Below, piece after piece: positions 39,001 through 45,788 of a DNA stretch of 64,000 nt; position 1 is the stretch's first letter; each line of letters opens with the position of its first letter. Position numbers and translations under genes: made by a program. Below the pieces are notes generated by a model. It saw only the letters and a program-made list of their open reading frames with translations. It was not told the DNA's origin and ran no database searches. Origin of the DNA: Nocardia abscessus (GTDB lineage Bacteria; Actinomycetota; Actinomycetes; Mycobacteriales; Mycobacteriaceae); NCBI RefSeq assembly GCF_015477775.1, contig NZ_JADLQO010000003.1:124001-188000 (forward strand). The letters run 5' to 3'.

Positions 39001-40727
39001 ACGGCCCCACCGAGACCACCATCGTGACCGTCATCTCGCAGCCGATGACGCCGGGCGAGCCGATCACCATCGGCGGACCCATCCGCGGGGTCAACGCGGC
39101 GATCCTCGACGCGCGACTGCATCCGGCTCCGATCGGGGTGACCGGCGAGCTGCACCTCGCGGGTGACGCGCTGGCCCGCGGCTATCTGAACCGTCCCGGC
39201 CTCACCGCTCAGCGGTTCGTCGCCAATCCGTTCGGCAAGCCGGGGGAGCGGATGTACCGCACCGGCGATCTGGTGCGCTGGTGGGCCGGGTCGCGGGAGC
39301 ACGGGCCGTCGGACGGTGCGCAGGAGATCCAGTACGTCGGCCGCACCGACCATCAGGTCAAGATCCGCGGTTTCCGTATCGAACTCGGCGAGATCGACGC
39401 CGCGCTCGCCCGCCACGGCGCGGTGGCGTTCTCCACCACCATCGGGCATCGCACCCCGGCGGGTGCGACGGCGTTGGTGTCGTACGTGAAGCCGCGCGAC
39501 GGCGTGTCGCTCACGGCGGCGGAGCTGACCGGGCATCTGGCCGGGCTGGTGCCGAATTACATGGTGCCGCAGTCGATCATGCTGCTCGACGACGTACCGC
39601 TGAACCCGGTGGGCAAGCTGGATCGGGCGAAGCTGCCGGAGCCGGTGTTCACCGCGGGCGAGGGCTACCGCGCGCCCTCCACTCCGACGGAGGAGGCGCT
39701 GTGCGCCGCCTTCGCCGAGGTGCTCGGCGTGGAATCGGTGGGCGTGGACGACGGGTTCTTCGAACTCGGCGGCAACTCGCTGCTGGCCACGAAAGTGGTT
39801 GCGCACGTGCGTGTAACCGGCATCGACCTGCCGGTGCAATTGATGTTCGGCGACGCGACGCCCGCGGCCATCGCCGCGCGGCTGGACGGGACGGGCGCGT
39901 CCTCGGGCGCCGCGGTGGCGGCGATGCTGGCGCCGGTGCTGCCGATCCGTCCGAGCACCGCGACGAGTCAGGCGCCACTGTTCTGTGTGCATCCGGCGAT
40001 CGGCCTGGCTTGGTGCTATTCGGGGTTGCTCGCGCATCTCCCGGGGGACCGGCCGGTGTACGGACTGCAGGCTCCGCACGTGGCAGGGGAAGAGGGCTAC
40101 GGGTCGATCGATGAGGCCGCGAGTCGCTACGTGGCCGCGATCAAGGAGATCCAGCCGGAGGGGCCCTACCACTTGCTCGGCTGGTCGCTCGGCGGACTGA
40201 TCGCACAGGAGATGGCGGTACAGCTGCAAGAGGGCGGCGACGAGGTCGCGCTGCTGTCGATGATGGACAGCTACCGGCTGTCCGACGACCTGCTCGAACA
40301 CGCGACCCCGAGCATCGCCGAGATCGTCGGTGAGTTCGGCAGCGACGAACTCGACGGGCAGATCGATCCGGAGATGAGCCTGCGGGACGCGGCCGAATTG
40401 CTGCGCGCCCGGTCCGGGCCGTTCGCGGCGCTGACCGTGGAGCATCTGGAGCGGCTCTACGCGGGCTACGACAACGGCACCGTGCTCGCGCACAGTTTCC
40501 GGCCCCGCGCCTTCGACGGCGACCTGCTGTTCTTCACCGCGGGCGACGACCCGATCAACCGGGCCGACCCGGACCGGCGCGCCGACGCCTGGCAGCCGTT
40601 CGTCACCGGCGCCGTCCACGACCACGAGCTGCGCTGCGCGCACTCCGCGATGACCACGCCGGAAGCGCTGGCGGTGATCGGGCCGGTGCTGCGGAGGTGG
40701 CTGGAGACGAAGGAGACGCGCAGGTGA
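27078..40727 (+). CDS. four-module non-ribosomal peptide synthetase, C-A-PCP x4 with TE
   Basis: A 4549-residue synthetase. Order with approximate residues: C1 18-450 (HHIVIDG at 151), A1 488-978, PCP1 S1024; C2 1075-1520, A2 1540-2040, PCP2 S2085; C3 2135-2585, A3 2605-3105, PCP3 S3152; C4 3205-3665, A4 3685-4190, PCP4 S4234; TE 4290-4549 with S4370 in GWSLGG and a late H in CAHSAMTT. C1 and A1 closely resemble E. coli EntF by my recollection of that sequence, and my alignment gives A1 the code D-V-W-H-F-S-L-V-D, the EntF serine code. A2-A4 read DALFIGMVA, DALFMGVVV and DALFLGVIV, which I cannot assign. There is no epimerisation or methylation domain, and C2-C4 have HHIxxDGWS of the LCL type. 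The ATG at 27078 follows GGAG. The stop overlaps the ABC gene. No MbtH, carrier, aryl-acid or acyl-ligase gene is in the window, so the starter unit is unknown. Confidence 0.93.
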   Translation: MSSLATDRVDQCSSGEFSAQPFALSPAQTALWYAQRIRPDVPLTISQYVEIHGDLDEGRLLYAIERFGAETQVGQVRLVEEDGTPYQIVDPVHRPGWVRIDLRGETDPYAAALRWMHEHTSAPIDLERDPLTSNAVLRIGDADYIWYSYAHHIVIDGYGAMNALTRTAEIYTALENQTEPVASRATPLAEIYADEARYHDSSRFQNDREYWLGQLSGVGEPVSLGGARLGAATHDAGRRLATAVLDDEQHAAIGAATSAWNTTDSAMFVAALAAYVRSVTGNSDVVLSLPVSARTTVSLRRSAGVISNVVPIRLKFDETTTIGDLVKAAELQITGALRHQRYRHDDIRRDSGYSRDARGFFGPMVNLMLFHDELRFGSLVGSMHVLATGPVEDLSVNVYNGAGGRLHVDFEANPRLYGEAEVSVHHARYLDFLGRFLAAEVTTPAESLAAITGAERQWVVDGWNATEAPRQDGTLASVFAERVASDPHTVALEFGDETLTYAELDARANRLARLLIERGAGPDTTVGLCLRRSIELVVGMYAIVKAGAAYLPLDPEHPAERIGQIVRQAQPLCVLTAARDEVELPAIATRLDVDTAQVADFDDAPVTDADRRAALRPGHLAYVIFTSGSTGTPKGVGVPHAAIVNRLRWMQHEYPLERADAVLQKTPATFDVSVWEFFWPLQIGARLVVAAPDGHRDPAYLARIIAEKGITTAHFVPSMLSVFVTEADLDGCAGLHRVFCSGEALPAAAVREFYAALPAAELHNLYGPTEAAVDVTYWACPPDASAVPIGSPVWNTQTYVLDDRLQPVPPGVVGELYLAGVQLARGYLGQPRLTADRFVANPFTPGSRMYRTGDLARWQIGRSAAEPGVLEYLGRSDFQVKIRGLRIELGEVEAALLDDPKVARAVCVAHTGRTGDELVAYVVAAKHEDDAARLDTAALLTTLRHTLPGYMVPSTLMELDELPLSANGKIDRKALPAPVTGVRSIRPIAEPRTEVERVLAGIFAEVLDTDVGIEDSFFDMGGNSLIAARAVARINAALGTALTIRDLFEAATIEALTRRFATQTVDASSPRLAPAERPERIPLSQAQQRLWILNRFSEHAAAYNMPLAVEVEGPLDVAALRAGLVDVIERHESLRTTFPESPEGPYQLIHPAQAIPLTLDPIDATADEVAGLATEFAGYGFDLRSQAPVRVALYRTGPQRHVFLIVLHHICGDGWSIAPLAKDLMTAVAARAKGVAPQWTQLPVQYADFALWQRELLGEETDPASALSRQLTHWRSALAGLPEQLDLPLDRPRPLHRSTVGGRVEFTIPAEIRRAAIELAASRGVSMFMVLHAALATLLSRLCANGDVAIGTPIAGRSDPALDDLVGMFVNTLVLRTAVDPAAGFDRMLDVVRETDLNAFANADVPFERLVDLVNPERSPARHPLFQVMLSYDHAPDLRIDLPGVRAEVLPIASDVAKFDLQLVVHDDSGDGPLSAEFGYTTDVFDQSTIQSFARRFIAVLAGGVAAPELPVGDLPILDRRETENLVPIAGAPAEPPITLATLLTATARRIPEAVAVRYLGADTTYRELDERSNALARALIEHGAGPETVVAIALPRGLDAITAVWAVAKTGAAYVPIDPSYPGERIAHMIGDSGAMLGLTDPECLAAMPAWPAARGKHRKVHVDWLVLGSDELTAELAGHSADPITDDERHHPMRVSHPAYLIYTSGSTGTPKAVVVTHAGIASLAGEQNYLFGITDAARTLHFSSPSFDASVLEMLLGFAAGATMVIAPRGMYGGAELATLLREERVTHAFVTPAALATVPNDGLDELETVIVGGDACSEELVETWTTGHRMHNMYGPSEATVAATASGPMAAGEPVPLGMPVRGMRLFVLDGRLHPVPPGTPGELYVSGPGVARGYHGRFGLTAQRFVAGPHGRRGERMYRTGDLVVVERSGQLRFLGRADDQIKIRGFRIELREIDNVLRLHPGVRFALTVVHTDERGHVRLAAYVTADRPVEPQDVLETARRRLPGYMVPAAVAVLDEIPVTPAGKLDRKALPEPVFAAAGSSRAPGTELERTVAGVFGVVLGRPVTGAEDSFFDLGGNSLLATRLAAALHAEFGVELPVRSIFEAPTVAGVAAQLDRAPRTQRPALAVQTPRPGRLPLSLPQQRLWFLNRYAPESSAYNIAFVIRVAGDLDVPALREALNDVVRRHEVLRTVFPEDADGPQQVVLPVERALPDLAVTDIDDSGAKAALEALAHNGFDLTRQTPVRLALLRTAPGRHLLGVVVHHIAADGWSLGPLTRDLAAAYAARHEGDAPSWTPLPVQYADFGLWQRACLGSETDPDSAAATQLAYWRAALADIPDQLPLPYDRPRPLEPTQQAGTVRFTVPEHVRRGLAGMARDQGVSKFMVLRSAFAVLLRCVTGGRDIVIGTPVAGRNDTKLDELVGMFVNTLVLRSDVHPDRSFADLLRADRDTELAAMAHADIPFERIVEEFGSEARSSGRHPLFQVALSVQDGPAPTLELPGLALRAEPLDIALAKFDLELRVSNDAVDPGSLPGEPDSVFEFVYATELFDARTIETLADRFLRVLTAVTGDPRVLVRDVDARTEHERRTLAPARGEQAAPPSTLAAYFTATAQRYPHNTALCAGTTTLTYSELDRRSNRLARALIARGLGPGTRVALGLARSIDSVVAMLAAAKSGAAFVPVDPKYPADRIQHMLADSGCAIGVTVSAHMPQLRAGAPAQRHTEWLLLDRPEFAAELDGHDDAPIDDHERSRTIQVADLAYLVYTSGSTGTPKGVAVTHSGLSNLADEIRDRIGVDEHSRTLHFATPSFDAAILDLLIALGAGAAMVICPTDIYGGDELAALMERERVSHGFMTPAALATIDRERWPLPHVRALMVGGEAVAPDLVARWAPGRVMADVYGPTETTVVITISGPMRAGEPITIGSLVRGAQGLVLDERLRPVPVGVPGELYLAGHGLARGYFDRFGLTATRFVADPYGPAGARMYRTGDVVRWTAAGELVYLGRTDHQVKLRGFRVELGEITAVLGEHPSVRFAHTEVRRIAGADRIVAYVQPADRAAGVDPEELRASVARRLPAHMVPAGVTVLDTIPLTPVGKLDISALPDPHFADSTGREPQTDAERLVAAVMGELVGADDVRADDSFFDVGGNSLLATQLVARLAAATNVRLAVRTVFATPTVAGLAELLAAGTESEVVRPALVRRERPERIPLSAAQRRLWFLNRFNAGGTSTGGQSAGAYNVPLVLRMTGSLNVDALVAALHAVQARHETLRTVFPETDGAPAQVVLDPSESAIPLTRVKVRPDELDAAVRRFAAPGFDLAATVPIRAALLSVSTARDSSAPAEHVLVVVVHHIAMDGWSLEPMATDVAVAYRAACAGGAPEWAELEVQYADYTLWQQDVLGSEDDPDAAVRKQLDYWRHTLDGIPELLTVPADRPRPPTPSYRGGTVECAVDPVTHRELQTIAGSNNVSLFMVLHAALAVLLHRMTATDDITVGTPIAGRGHPALDRLIGMFVNTLVLRTRIDPGARFTDLLHAVRETDLDAFAHADLPFERLVEVLNPARSQAHHPMFQVMLSVRNEPVGGLDLPGLRIEAADIDTGIAKFDLQFTLTETQTAQRDPAGITVAVNYAMDLFDEPTAQRLGKRLTRLLAAIAANPTTAVGDLELLDPAEWSGLAPVRGAKPDRPITFPEVFEQAACVDRAAVALVSDGTEVTYDALDRWTNRLARVLIRRGVGPETLVALGIPRSIESVATVLAVAKAGAAFVPVDPLYPQQRIAHMLSDSGAALGITLAGYHAELPEDTEWIVLDDPAFRGLVLDAPDAPIADTERLAPLRIDNPAYVIYTSGSTGTPKGVMVTHGGLSNFAAETAYRFDVQPGCRVLHFATPSFDAAMLDLLLSLGGAATLVITPTGVVGGDELRQIFAGERITHAFITTSALGTVDPTGLTELQHVLVGGEALPPDLVTRWAPDRSLYNVYGPTETTIVTVISQPMTPGEPITIGGPIRGVNAAILDARLHPAPIGVTGELHLAGDALARGYLNRPGLTAQRFVANPFGKPGERMYRTGDLVRWWAGSREHGPSDGAQEIQYVGRTDHQVKIRGFRIELGEIDAALARHGAVAFSTTIGHRTPAGATALVSYVKPRDGVSLTAAELTGHLAGLVPNYMVPQSIMLLDDVPLNPVGKLDRAKLPEPVFTAGEGYRAPSTPTEEALCAAFAEVLGVESVGVDDGFFELGGNSLLATKVVAHVRVTGIDLPVQLMFGDATPAAIAARLDGTGASSGAAVAAMLAPVLPIRPSTATSQAPLFCVHPAIGLAWCYSGLLAHLPGDRPVYGLQAPHVAGEEGYGSIDEAASRYVAAIKEIQPEGPYHLLGWSLGGLIAQEMAVQLQEGGDEVALLSMMDSYRLSDDLLEHATPSIAEIVGEFGSDELDGQIDPEMSLRDAAELLRARSGPFAALTVEHLERLYAGYDNGTVLAHSFRPRAFDGDLLFFTAGDDPINRADPDRRADAWQPFVTGAVHDHELRCAHSAMTTPEALAVIGPVLRRWLETKETRR

Positions 40728-41716
40728 GTTTGGCGGTGGAGGTCACCGGCCTGGTGAAGAACTACGGCCGGGCCCGCGTGCTGGACGAGGTCGACCTACG
40801 AATCCCCACCGGTACCGTGATGGGCCTGCTCGGTCCCAACGGCGCGGGGAAGACGACGACCGTGCGCATCGTCACCACGTTGCTGAAGCCGTCCGCCGGG
40901 TCGGTGCGGGTGGCGGGCATCGACGTGCTGCGCGATCCCGCCGCGGCGCGCAAACGGATCGGCCTGTCCGGCCAGTACGCAGCGGTCGACACCAACCTGT
41001 CCGGTTACGAGAATCTGCGCATGGTCGCGCGGCTGTACGGGATGTCCCCGCGTCAGGCCACCGCCAGGGCCGAGGAACTGCTCGGCGCCCTCGGGCTCGA
41101 ATACGCCGCGCACCGCAGGGCGGGCACCTACTCCGGCGGCATGGCCCGGCGGCTCGACCTCGCGGGTGCGCTGGTCGCCCGGCCCTCCGTGGTGGTGCTG
41201 GACGAGCCGACCACCGGCTTGGACCCGCGCGGCAGGCTGGACATGTGGCGGGTGATCGGCGACCTCGTCGACGACGGCACCACGGTGCTGCTGACCACGC
41301 AGTATTTGGAAGAGGCCGACCTGCTGGCCGACCGCATCACGGTCATCGACCACGGGCGGGTCATCGCCCGCGGCTCGGCCGACGAGCTGAAGACCTCGAT
41401 CGGCGGTGACCGGCTCACCGTCACCCTGGCCGCCGGGCAGGCCGCCGAGCCCGCGCTGGCGGTGCTCACGCAGGTCGGCGTGGGCGAGCCCGGGCACGAG
41501 CCGGGCACCGACGAGGTGTCGGTGGTGGTCGGCGACGGCTCGCGCACCATGGTGGAGGCGCTGCGCAGGCTCGACGACGCGGGCGTCTGCGTGGTCGACG
41601 CGAACGTGCACCGGCCCAGCCTCGATGACGTATTCCTTTCCCTCACCGGCAAGCCCGGCGGCACGCCCGCCGCGGAACCGGAGACCGACGACGTACAAGA
41701 GGAGATCATGTCGTGA
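40724..41716 (+). CDS. DrrA-type ABC exporter ATPase
   Basis: A 330-residue ATPase of the daunorubicin-resistance (DrrA) type. Walker A is GPNGAGKTTT, the signature is YSGGMARRLDLAGALV, Walker B is VVVLDEPTTGLDP, and the C-terminal DrrA extension ends near RPSLDDVFLSLTGK. The GTG at 40724 overlaps the NRPS stop (GTGA) with AAGGAG upstream, which I prefer to an in-frame start nine codons earlier. Coupling to the synthetase strongly suggests it exports, or protects against, the peptide product. Confidence 0.93.
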   Translation: MSLAVEVTGLVKNYGRARVLDEVDLRIPTGTVMGLLGPNGAGKTTTVRIVTTLLKPSAGSVRVAGIDVLRDPAAARKRIGLSGQYAAVDTNLSGYENLRMVARLYGMSPRQATARAEELLGALGLEYAAHRRAGTYSGGMARRLDLAGALVARPSVVVLDEPTTGLDPRGRLDMWRVIGDLVDDGTTVLLTTQYLEEADLLADRITVIDHGRVIARGSADELKTSIGGDRLTVTLAAGQAAEPALAVLTQVGVGEPGHEPGTDEVSVVVGDGSRTMVEALRRLDDAGVCVVDANVHRPSLDDVFLSLTGKPGGTPAAEPETDDVQEEIMS

Positions 41717-42588
41717 GCGCGGCCATGGTCGGGGAGGCAGCCCCGAAGGCGGAGCGGAAGCCGAAAGCAGCCGCGGCACAGCCGGATCCCGGTCCCCGGC
41801 TGCGGCTGTTCCGGGACAGCGCGATCGTCGCGCACCGCAATCTGCTGACCATCCTGCGCGTGCCCACCCTGCTGGTGACCGCGACGATTCAGCCGCTGAT
41901 GTTCGTGTTCCTGTTCGCCTACATCTTCGGCGCCTCGCTGGGCGGCGGCCAGTACCGGGAGTTCCTGCTGGCGGGTATCTTCACGCAGACGGTCGCGTTC
42001 AACGCCGCGTTCACCACGGTAGGTCTCGCCGGAGACCTGCAGAAGGGCATCATCGACCGGATGCGGGCGCTGCCGATGTCCCGGCTGGCCGTGCTGATGG
42101 GTCGTACGCTGTCGGATCTGGTGGTGAACATCCTCAGCCTGGCCGTGATGGTCGGGTGCGGCTACATCGTCGGCTGGCGCATCCACGGCAGCGTCACCGA
42201 CGCCGCGCTGGCGTTCGCGGTGATCCTGTTGTTCGCGTTCGCGATGTCCTGGGTCGGCGCGCTGACCGGCTTGCTGTCACCGACCGTCGAGGTGGCGCAG
42301 AGTGCGGGGCTGATCTGGCTGTTCCCCCTGACGTTCATCTCCTCGGCATTCATCTCCGCCGAGACCCTGCCCGGCCCGCTGCGCACGATCGCCGAGTGGA
42401 ATCCGATCACCGCGGTCTCGGCGGCGGGACGCAAGCTGTTCGACAACGACTCGCCGCCCAGTTTCGTCCCGCCCAGCGGCTGGGCGGCCGATCACTGCGT
42501 CGAATACGCGGCGGCCTGCTCGGTGGCGATTCTCGTGCTGGCCGTGCCGCTGGCGTTGCTGCGCTACCGCAAGGTGGCCAGCCACTGA
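41713..42588 (+). CDS. DrrB-type ABC-2 transporter permease
   Basis: A 291-residue ABC-2 permease with six hydrophobic segments. The cytoplasmic entry AIVAHRNLLTILRVPTLLVT precedes the first helix, and a loop KGIIDRMRALPMSRLAVLMG and the region FPLTFISSAFISAETLPGPL are typical of DrrB. The GTG start overlaps the ATPase stop (41713-41716). The N-terminus to about residue 25 is Ala/Lys-rich and disordered. It forms the membrane part of the exporter of the NRPS product. Confidence 0.92.
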   Translation: MSAAMVGEAAPKAERKPKAAAAQPDPGPRLRLFRDSAIVAHRNLLTILRVPTLLVTATIQPLMFVFLFAYIFGASLGGGQYREFLLAGIFTQTVAFNAAFTTVGLAGDLQKGIIDRMRALPMSRLAVLMGRTLSDLVVNILSLAVMVGCGYIVGWRIHGSVTDAALAFAVILLFAFAMSWVGALTGLLSPTVEVAQSAGLIWLFPLTFISSAFISAETLPGPLRTIAEWNPITAVSAAGRKLFDNDSPPSFVPPSGWAADHCVEYAAACSVAILVLAVPLALLRYRKVASH

Positions 42589-42612
42589 CCGGCGTACGTA
42601 CCAGGGACAGCG

Positions 42613-42646
42613 AACGGCCGCCGCATCCAACGATGCGGCGGCCGTT
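42613..42646. terminator. strong bidirectional hairpin between the NRPS operon and rbpA
   Basis: A perfect 14-bp stem (AACGGCCGCCGCAT at 42613-42626, complement at 42633-42646) with a 6-nt loop lies between two convergent genes and can end both transcripts. Confidence 0.9.
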
Positions 42647-42663
42647 TCGGTGTTCGCGGACCG

Positions 42664-42999
42664 TCAGGCGCGGCGGCGGGTCTTGAGCAGTTCGAGGCGC
42701 TCCTTGAGCAACTCCTCGAGCTCCTCCTTGCTGCGGCGCTCCAGCAGCATGTCCCAGTGCGTGCGCGGCGGCTTGACCTTCTTGGTCTCCTGGGTGGTGC
42801 CCTCGATCAGCACGCCCTCCTGGCCGTTGCGGCACAGCCAGGTCGGCGGGATCTCGGCGTCGTCGGCGAACGGAACGTCGAATTCCTCGCCGTTGTCGGT
42901 CCGGTAGCGGGCGATCCGACGCGGAGCCAGGTCGTGGTCGCGATCGGTCTCGTAGCTCACCGCTCCGAGCCGGCTGCCTCGGAGTACGCGATCTGCCAT
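42664..42999 (-). CDS. rbpA: RNA polymerase-binding protein RbpA
   Basis: A 111-residue RbpA, an actinobacterial factor that binds RNA polymerase and group 1/2 sigma factors and stabilises the open complex; it also affects rifampicin tolerance. The sequence MADRVLRGSRLGAVSYETDR, the core domain R-Y-R-T-D-N-G-E-E-F, W-L-C-R-N-G and the basic linker/sigma-interaction end (KPPRTHWDMLLERRSKEELE) are all present. The ATG at 42999 matches the conserved protein start; the reading frame before it is not part of the family. Confidence 0.96.
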   Translation of the reverse strand: MADRVLRGSRLGAVSYETDRDHDLAPRRIARYRTDNGEEFDVPFADDAEIPPTWLCRNGQEGVLIEGTTQETKKVKPPRTHWDMLLERRSKEELEELLKERLELLKTRRRA

Positions 43000-43242
43000 G
43001 GTGTGCCTCTCCCTGTGTGCTCGAGTCTTCGTGCGCTGCCACGGTGTCCGCACGAGCGCGCGGAGCGCTCGGTGGACCTTGATGTACAACGATCGGGCCT
43101 GCGCCGATAGTTCCCGACGCGGCCGCGGCGAACCGTTCCATTGTAGTGCCCTCGGCGCGCCGAGCTCGCCACGCCCGGCGCGGGACGATTCGCCGGGGTC
43201 GCTGAACCGATCGCAGACGGCGAGCTATTAGTGTTCTGCGTC

Positions 43243-43563
43243 ATGTCGCGCCGCTTGTCCTGCCAGTGGTGTGGGCGGGAGATCGTGGAATCGGAGGCCG
43301 GCCGTCGTCGCCGGTACTGCCGTCAGTCCTGTCGTCAACGCGCCTACGAACACCGCAACAGCCTGAAGGGAACCGGGATTCCCGACGACGCGGTGGTGCT
43401 CAGCGCCCAGGAGGCCGCGGACCTGGCCGATCGCTGGTTCGCCGCCCGCTGCGCCGCCGAGGACGTCGCCACCGCCATCGAGGAGGGGGCGACGCCCGAG
43501 GAGCTGGCGGCGCTGGGCAAGACCCTGGTCGAGCTCACCCGCGACGCGGAGCGTCTGCGCTGA
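43243..43563 (+). CDS. small protein with N-terminal Cys4 zinc-finger-like motif
   Basis: A 106-residue protein opening with C-Q-W-C-G-R, then RRRRYCRQSCRQRAYEHR. The C-x2-C ... C-x3-C spacing, rich in Arg, looks like a small zinc ribbon that could bind nucleic acid. The rest is an acidic helical region (SAQEAADLADRWFAARCAAE). TAGTGT lies 8 nt before the ATG. Similar uncharacterised proteins are known to me from actinobacteria. The last 29 bp overlap the convergent membrane protein gene. Confidence 0.75.
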   Translation: MSRRLSCQWCGREIVESEAGRRRRYCRQSCRQRAYEHRNSLKGTGIPDDAVVLSAQEAADLADRWFAARCAAEDVATAIEEGATPEELAALGKTLVELTRDAERLR

Positions 43564-44614
43564 CCGGCTCCGCCGCCGCGCCGCCGTGCGCGTCGGCTGC
43601 CCGGTACCGCAGATACACCGCGCCGAGCAGCGCCGCGATGGTCGCGGCGAGCCCGCAGGCCGCGAGCCAGGTGGCCGTGTCCGGGTGGACCAGGGACTGC
43701 GCGCGCATCGCCTGCCAGAAGACGAGCGCCAGCAGACCGGCGTACCCGGCGGCGAGCACGCCGACGACGGCCGCGCGGGTGCGCTCCGGGCGCAGCCAGC
43801 GGTAGCGCGGGGCCAGCCAGGCGAGCAGGACGGCTACCAGCAGCAGCACCTGGATGCCGTGCAGGCCGACGAAGTGCGGAACGCGCAGGTCACCGCCGAC
43901 GGTGCTCCAGTGGGTGAGCGGCATGCCGCCCATGGCGTCGCGTGGTGCGAGATCGCTCGCGTCGGGCACGACCGTGTGGCCCGCGGCCAGCTCGACGATC
44001 CGCCCTTCGCTGTCGCGGACGAGTTGCTTGCCGGTGAAGCCCATCAGGTAACCCAGCGCCATGCCCGCCACGGCCAGCGCCAGGCCGGCATGGATCGCCC
44101 GCGCCGTCGGCCGGTCCACCAACCGCTGCCAGGCGAGGATCGACACGATGAGCAGGTTGGCCAGGAAGAGGCCGGGCACGCCGGAGGCGAAGACCACCTG
44201 CCCGATCGAGTTCACCGGATCGTCCTCGGTGTTGAAGTGGCTGAACGTGCCGCGTGCGGCCTGCAGCACGATGAAGCCGACGTCGACGACGCCGGTGACG
44301 GCGAAGACGGTGCCCAGCCACCAGGTGATCCGGCTTCCCTTGTGCGGCAACGACAACAGCCAGGCCAGGGTGAGGCTGTAGAGGAAGAACGCCAGGCCGA
44401 ACTTCATCGGTTTCAGCCATACCGATTCGCCGAGCAGCGTGCGGTCGTCGACCAGCATCGCCGCGAGCGCGAAGACGACGAGCGCGCCCATCGCGGCAAC
44501 GGTTCCCAGCAGCGGCCGGTGCAGTCGCGCACGTGTCGCGGGTTCCGTGCGCCCGCGCGGCCGTGGCGCCGACGGCCCGTCCTGCGGTGTGGCGACGAAA
44601 TGTGTTGTGGACAT
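43535..44614 (-). CDS. polytopic membrane protein of unknown function
   Basis: A 359-residue protein with about eight hydrophobic helices, beginning after a 30-residue polar N-terminus. A prominent loop between helices contains LVRDSEGRIVELAAGHTVVPDASD and the segment GDLRVPHFVGLHGIQVLLLV, whose His-rich helix start could hold a metal or haem, though this is a guess. I recognise no named family. It is transcribed convergently with the zinc-finger-like gene and alone otherwise. Confidence 0.75.
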   Translation of the reverse strand: MSTTHFVATPQDGPSAPRPRGRTEPATRARLHRPLLGTVAAMGALVVFALAAMLVDDRTLLGESVWLKPMKFGLAFFLYSLTLAWLLSLPHKGSRITWWLGTVFAVTGVVDVGFIVLQAARGTFSHFNTEDDPVNSIGQVVFASGVPGLFLANLLIVSILAWQRLVDRPTARAIHAGLALAVAGMALGYLMGFTGKQLVRDSEGRIVELAAGHTVVPDASDLAPRDAMGGMPLTHWSTVGGDLRVPHFVGLHGIQVLLLVAVLLAWLAPRYRWLRPERTRAAVVGVLAAGYAGLLALVFWQAMRAQSLVHPDTATWLAACGLAATIAALLGAVYLRYRAADAHGGAAAEPVSADAPRRG

Positions 44615-44785
44615 GGACCGAAGGTAGGAATCGCCGCCCTCGGCGGTCGTCCCGCCGCAGCGCTATTCGCGTCTAGTACCCCGGTATCGGGCGGAAATCC
44701 GGCCGATACCGCAGAGCCGTCACCGGTCGCCGAGGTTCGGATCCGCTACTGCGGGAATGCGTGAGCGTGCGGCCCCGAACGTAGT

Positions 44786-44819
44786 CGGGCCGCGAACGCG
44801 TCGTTGCGTTCGCGGCCCG
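44786..44819. terminator. strong hairpin terminator after the M23 peptidase gene
   Basis: A perfect 14-bp stem (CGGGCCGCGAACGC at 44786-44799, complement at 44806-44819) with a 6-nt loop lies about 70 bp beyond the M23 gene stop. The rest of the 272-bp gap to the membrane protein gene shows no feature. Confidence 0.85.
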
Positions 44820-44886
44820 TCGCAGGCGACGGCTCTGTCGCCGAGTCTGTTCGCAAGCCCCTCATGTCTCGCGACCGGGGTCGGGA

Positions 44887-45603
44887 TCAGTCTTCCGGAG
44901 CAAATCCGACGTCGATGCCGCGCTCGGCCAGCCAGGGCCGCGGGTCGATCGGTTCGCCGCCGGGAAGATGGACTTCGTAGTGCAGGTGCGGGCCGGTGGA
45001 GTAGCCACGGTTGCCGACGGTCGCGATGACGTCGCCCGCGCGCACCGGCTGGCCGACGGCGGCGAGGATGTCGTTGACGTGGCCGTAGACGCCGACGGTG
45101 CCGTCGTCCTGCTGCACACGCACCCACAGGCCGAAGCCGGACGCGGGACCGGCTTCGATCACCACGCCGTCGGTGACCGCGGCGATAGGCGCGCCGAGCG
45201 GGTCACCGAAGTCGAGTCCGGCGTGCATCGCGCCCCAGCGGGTGCCGAAGTTCGAGGTGAGCACGCCGGCCACGGGCCGGACGGTCTTCGGGCGGGCGAA
45301 CTCCTGCGCGATGCGGTTCGGGTCCCACGGCGCGGGCTCGGGGGCGGCCTGCGGAGGTTGCGTTTCGTCCTGGGTGAAGGTGGCGAACTGGGCCATGTTC
45401 TGGGCGGGGCGGATCTCGCCGGAGGCGATCTTGCCCGCGACGAGGCGGGCCGAAGCGTCGGCGTTCTGGTCCTGTTGGGCGGCGGCGAGGATGCCGACCG
45501 ACGCGGTGACGATCGCGGAGGCGGCGACCACGCGTGTGGCGGCGCGATGGCGGCGGAACCGGGTCACGCCGCGACGGATCGGTAACGGAAAGGTCACGGG
45601 CAT
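44887..45603 (-). CDS. M23-family metallopeptidase, probable peptidoglycan hydrolase
   Basis: A 238-residue protein. The N-terminus is basic (RRGVTRFRRHRAATR) with one membrane/signal helix at 22-42. A linker rich in Pro/Gln/Ala follows. The LytM/M23 domain (about 108-230) carries the zinc ligands H127 and D131 (MHAGLDFGDP) and H208, with H175 (YGHVND) and H206 also conserved. It should cut peptidoglycan cross-links outside the membrane. TACGTT lies 6 nt before the ATG on the minus strand. It is divergent from an ArsR regulator across 185 bp. Confidence 0.9.
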   Translation of the reverse strand: MPVTFPLPIRRGVTRFRRHRAATRVVAASAIVTASVGILAAAQQDQNADASARLVAGKIASGEIRPAQNMAQFATFTQDETQPPQAAPEPAPWDPNRIAQEFARPKTVRPVAGVLTSNFGTRWGAMHAGLDFGDPLGAPIAAVTDGVVIEAGPASGFGLWVRVQQDDGTVGVYGHVNDILAAVGQPVRAGDVIATVGNRGYSTGPHLHYEVHLPGGEPIDPRPWLAERGIDVGFAPED

Positions 45604-45788
45604 GAATCGAACGTACGACAGCGGCGCGCCCGTTCTGCAATCCTGTGGCTACCGTCACGGGTCGATAAACGCCCAGCTCGTCGGTCACGGGGAGGTAACG
45701 AAGCACCTACGTTTCCATGCGCGAACTGGGGCTATGTCGTATTACCCAACAGTTGACCAGCGAAACGCCAGTTGATCACACTGGATGA

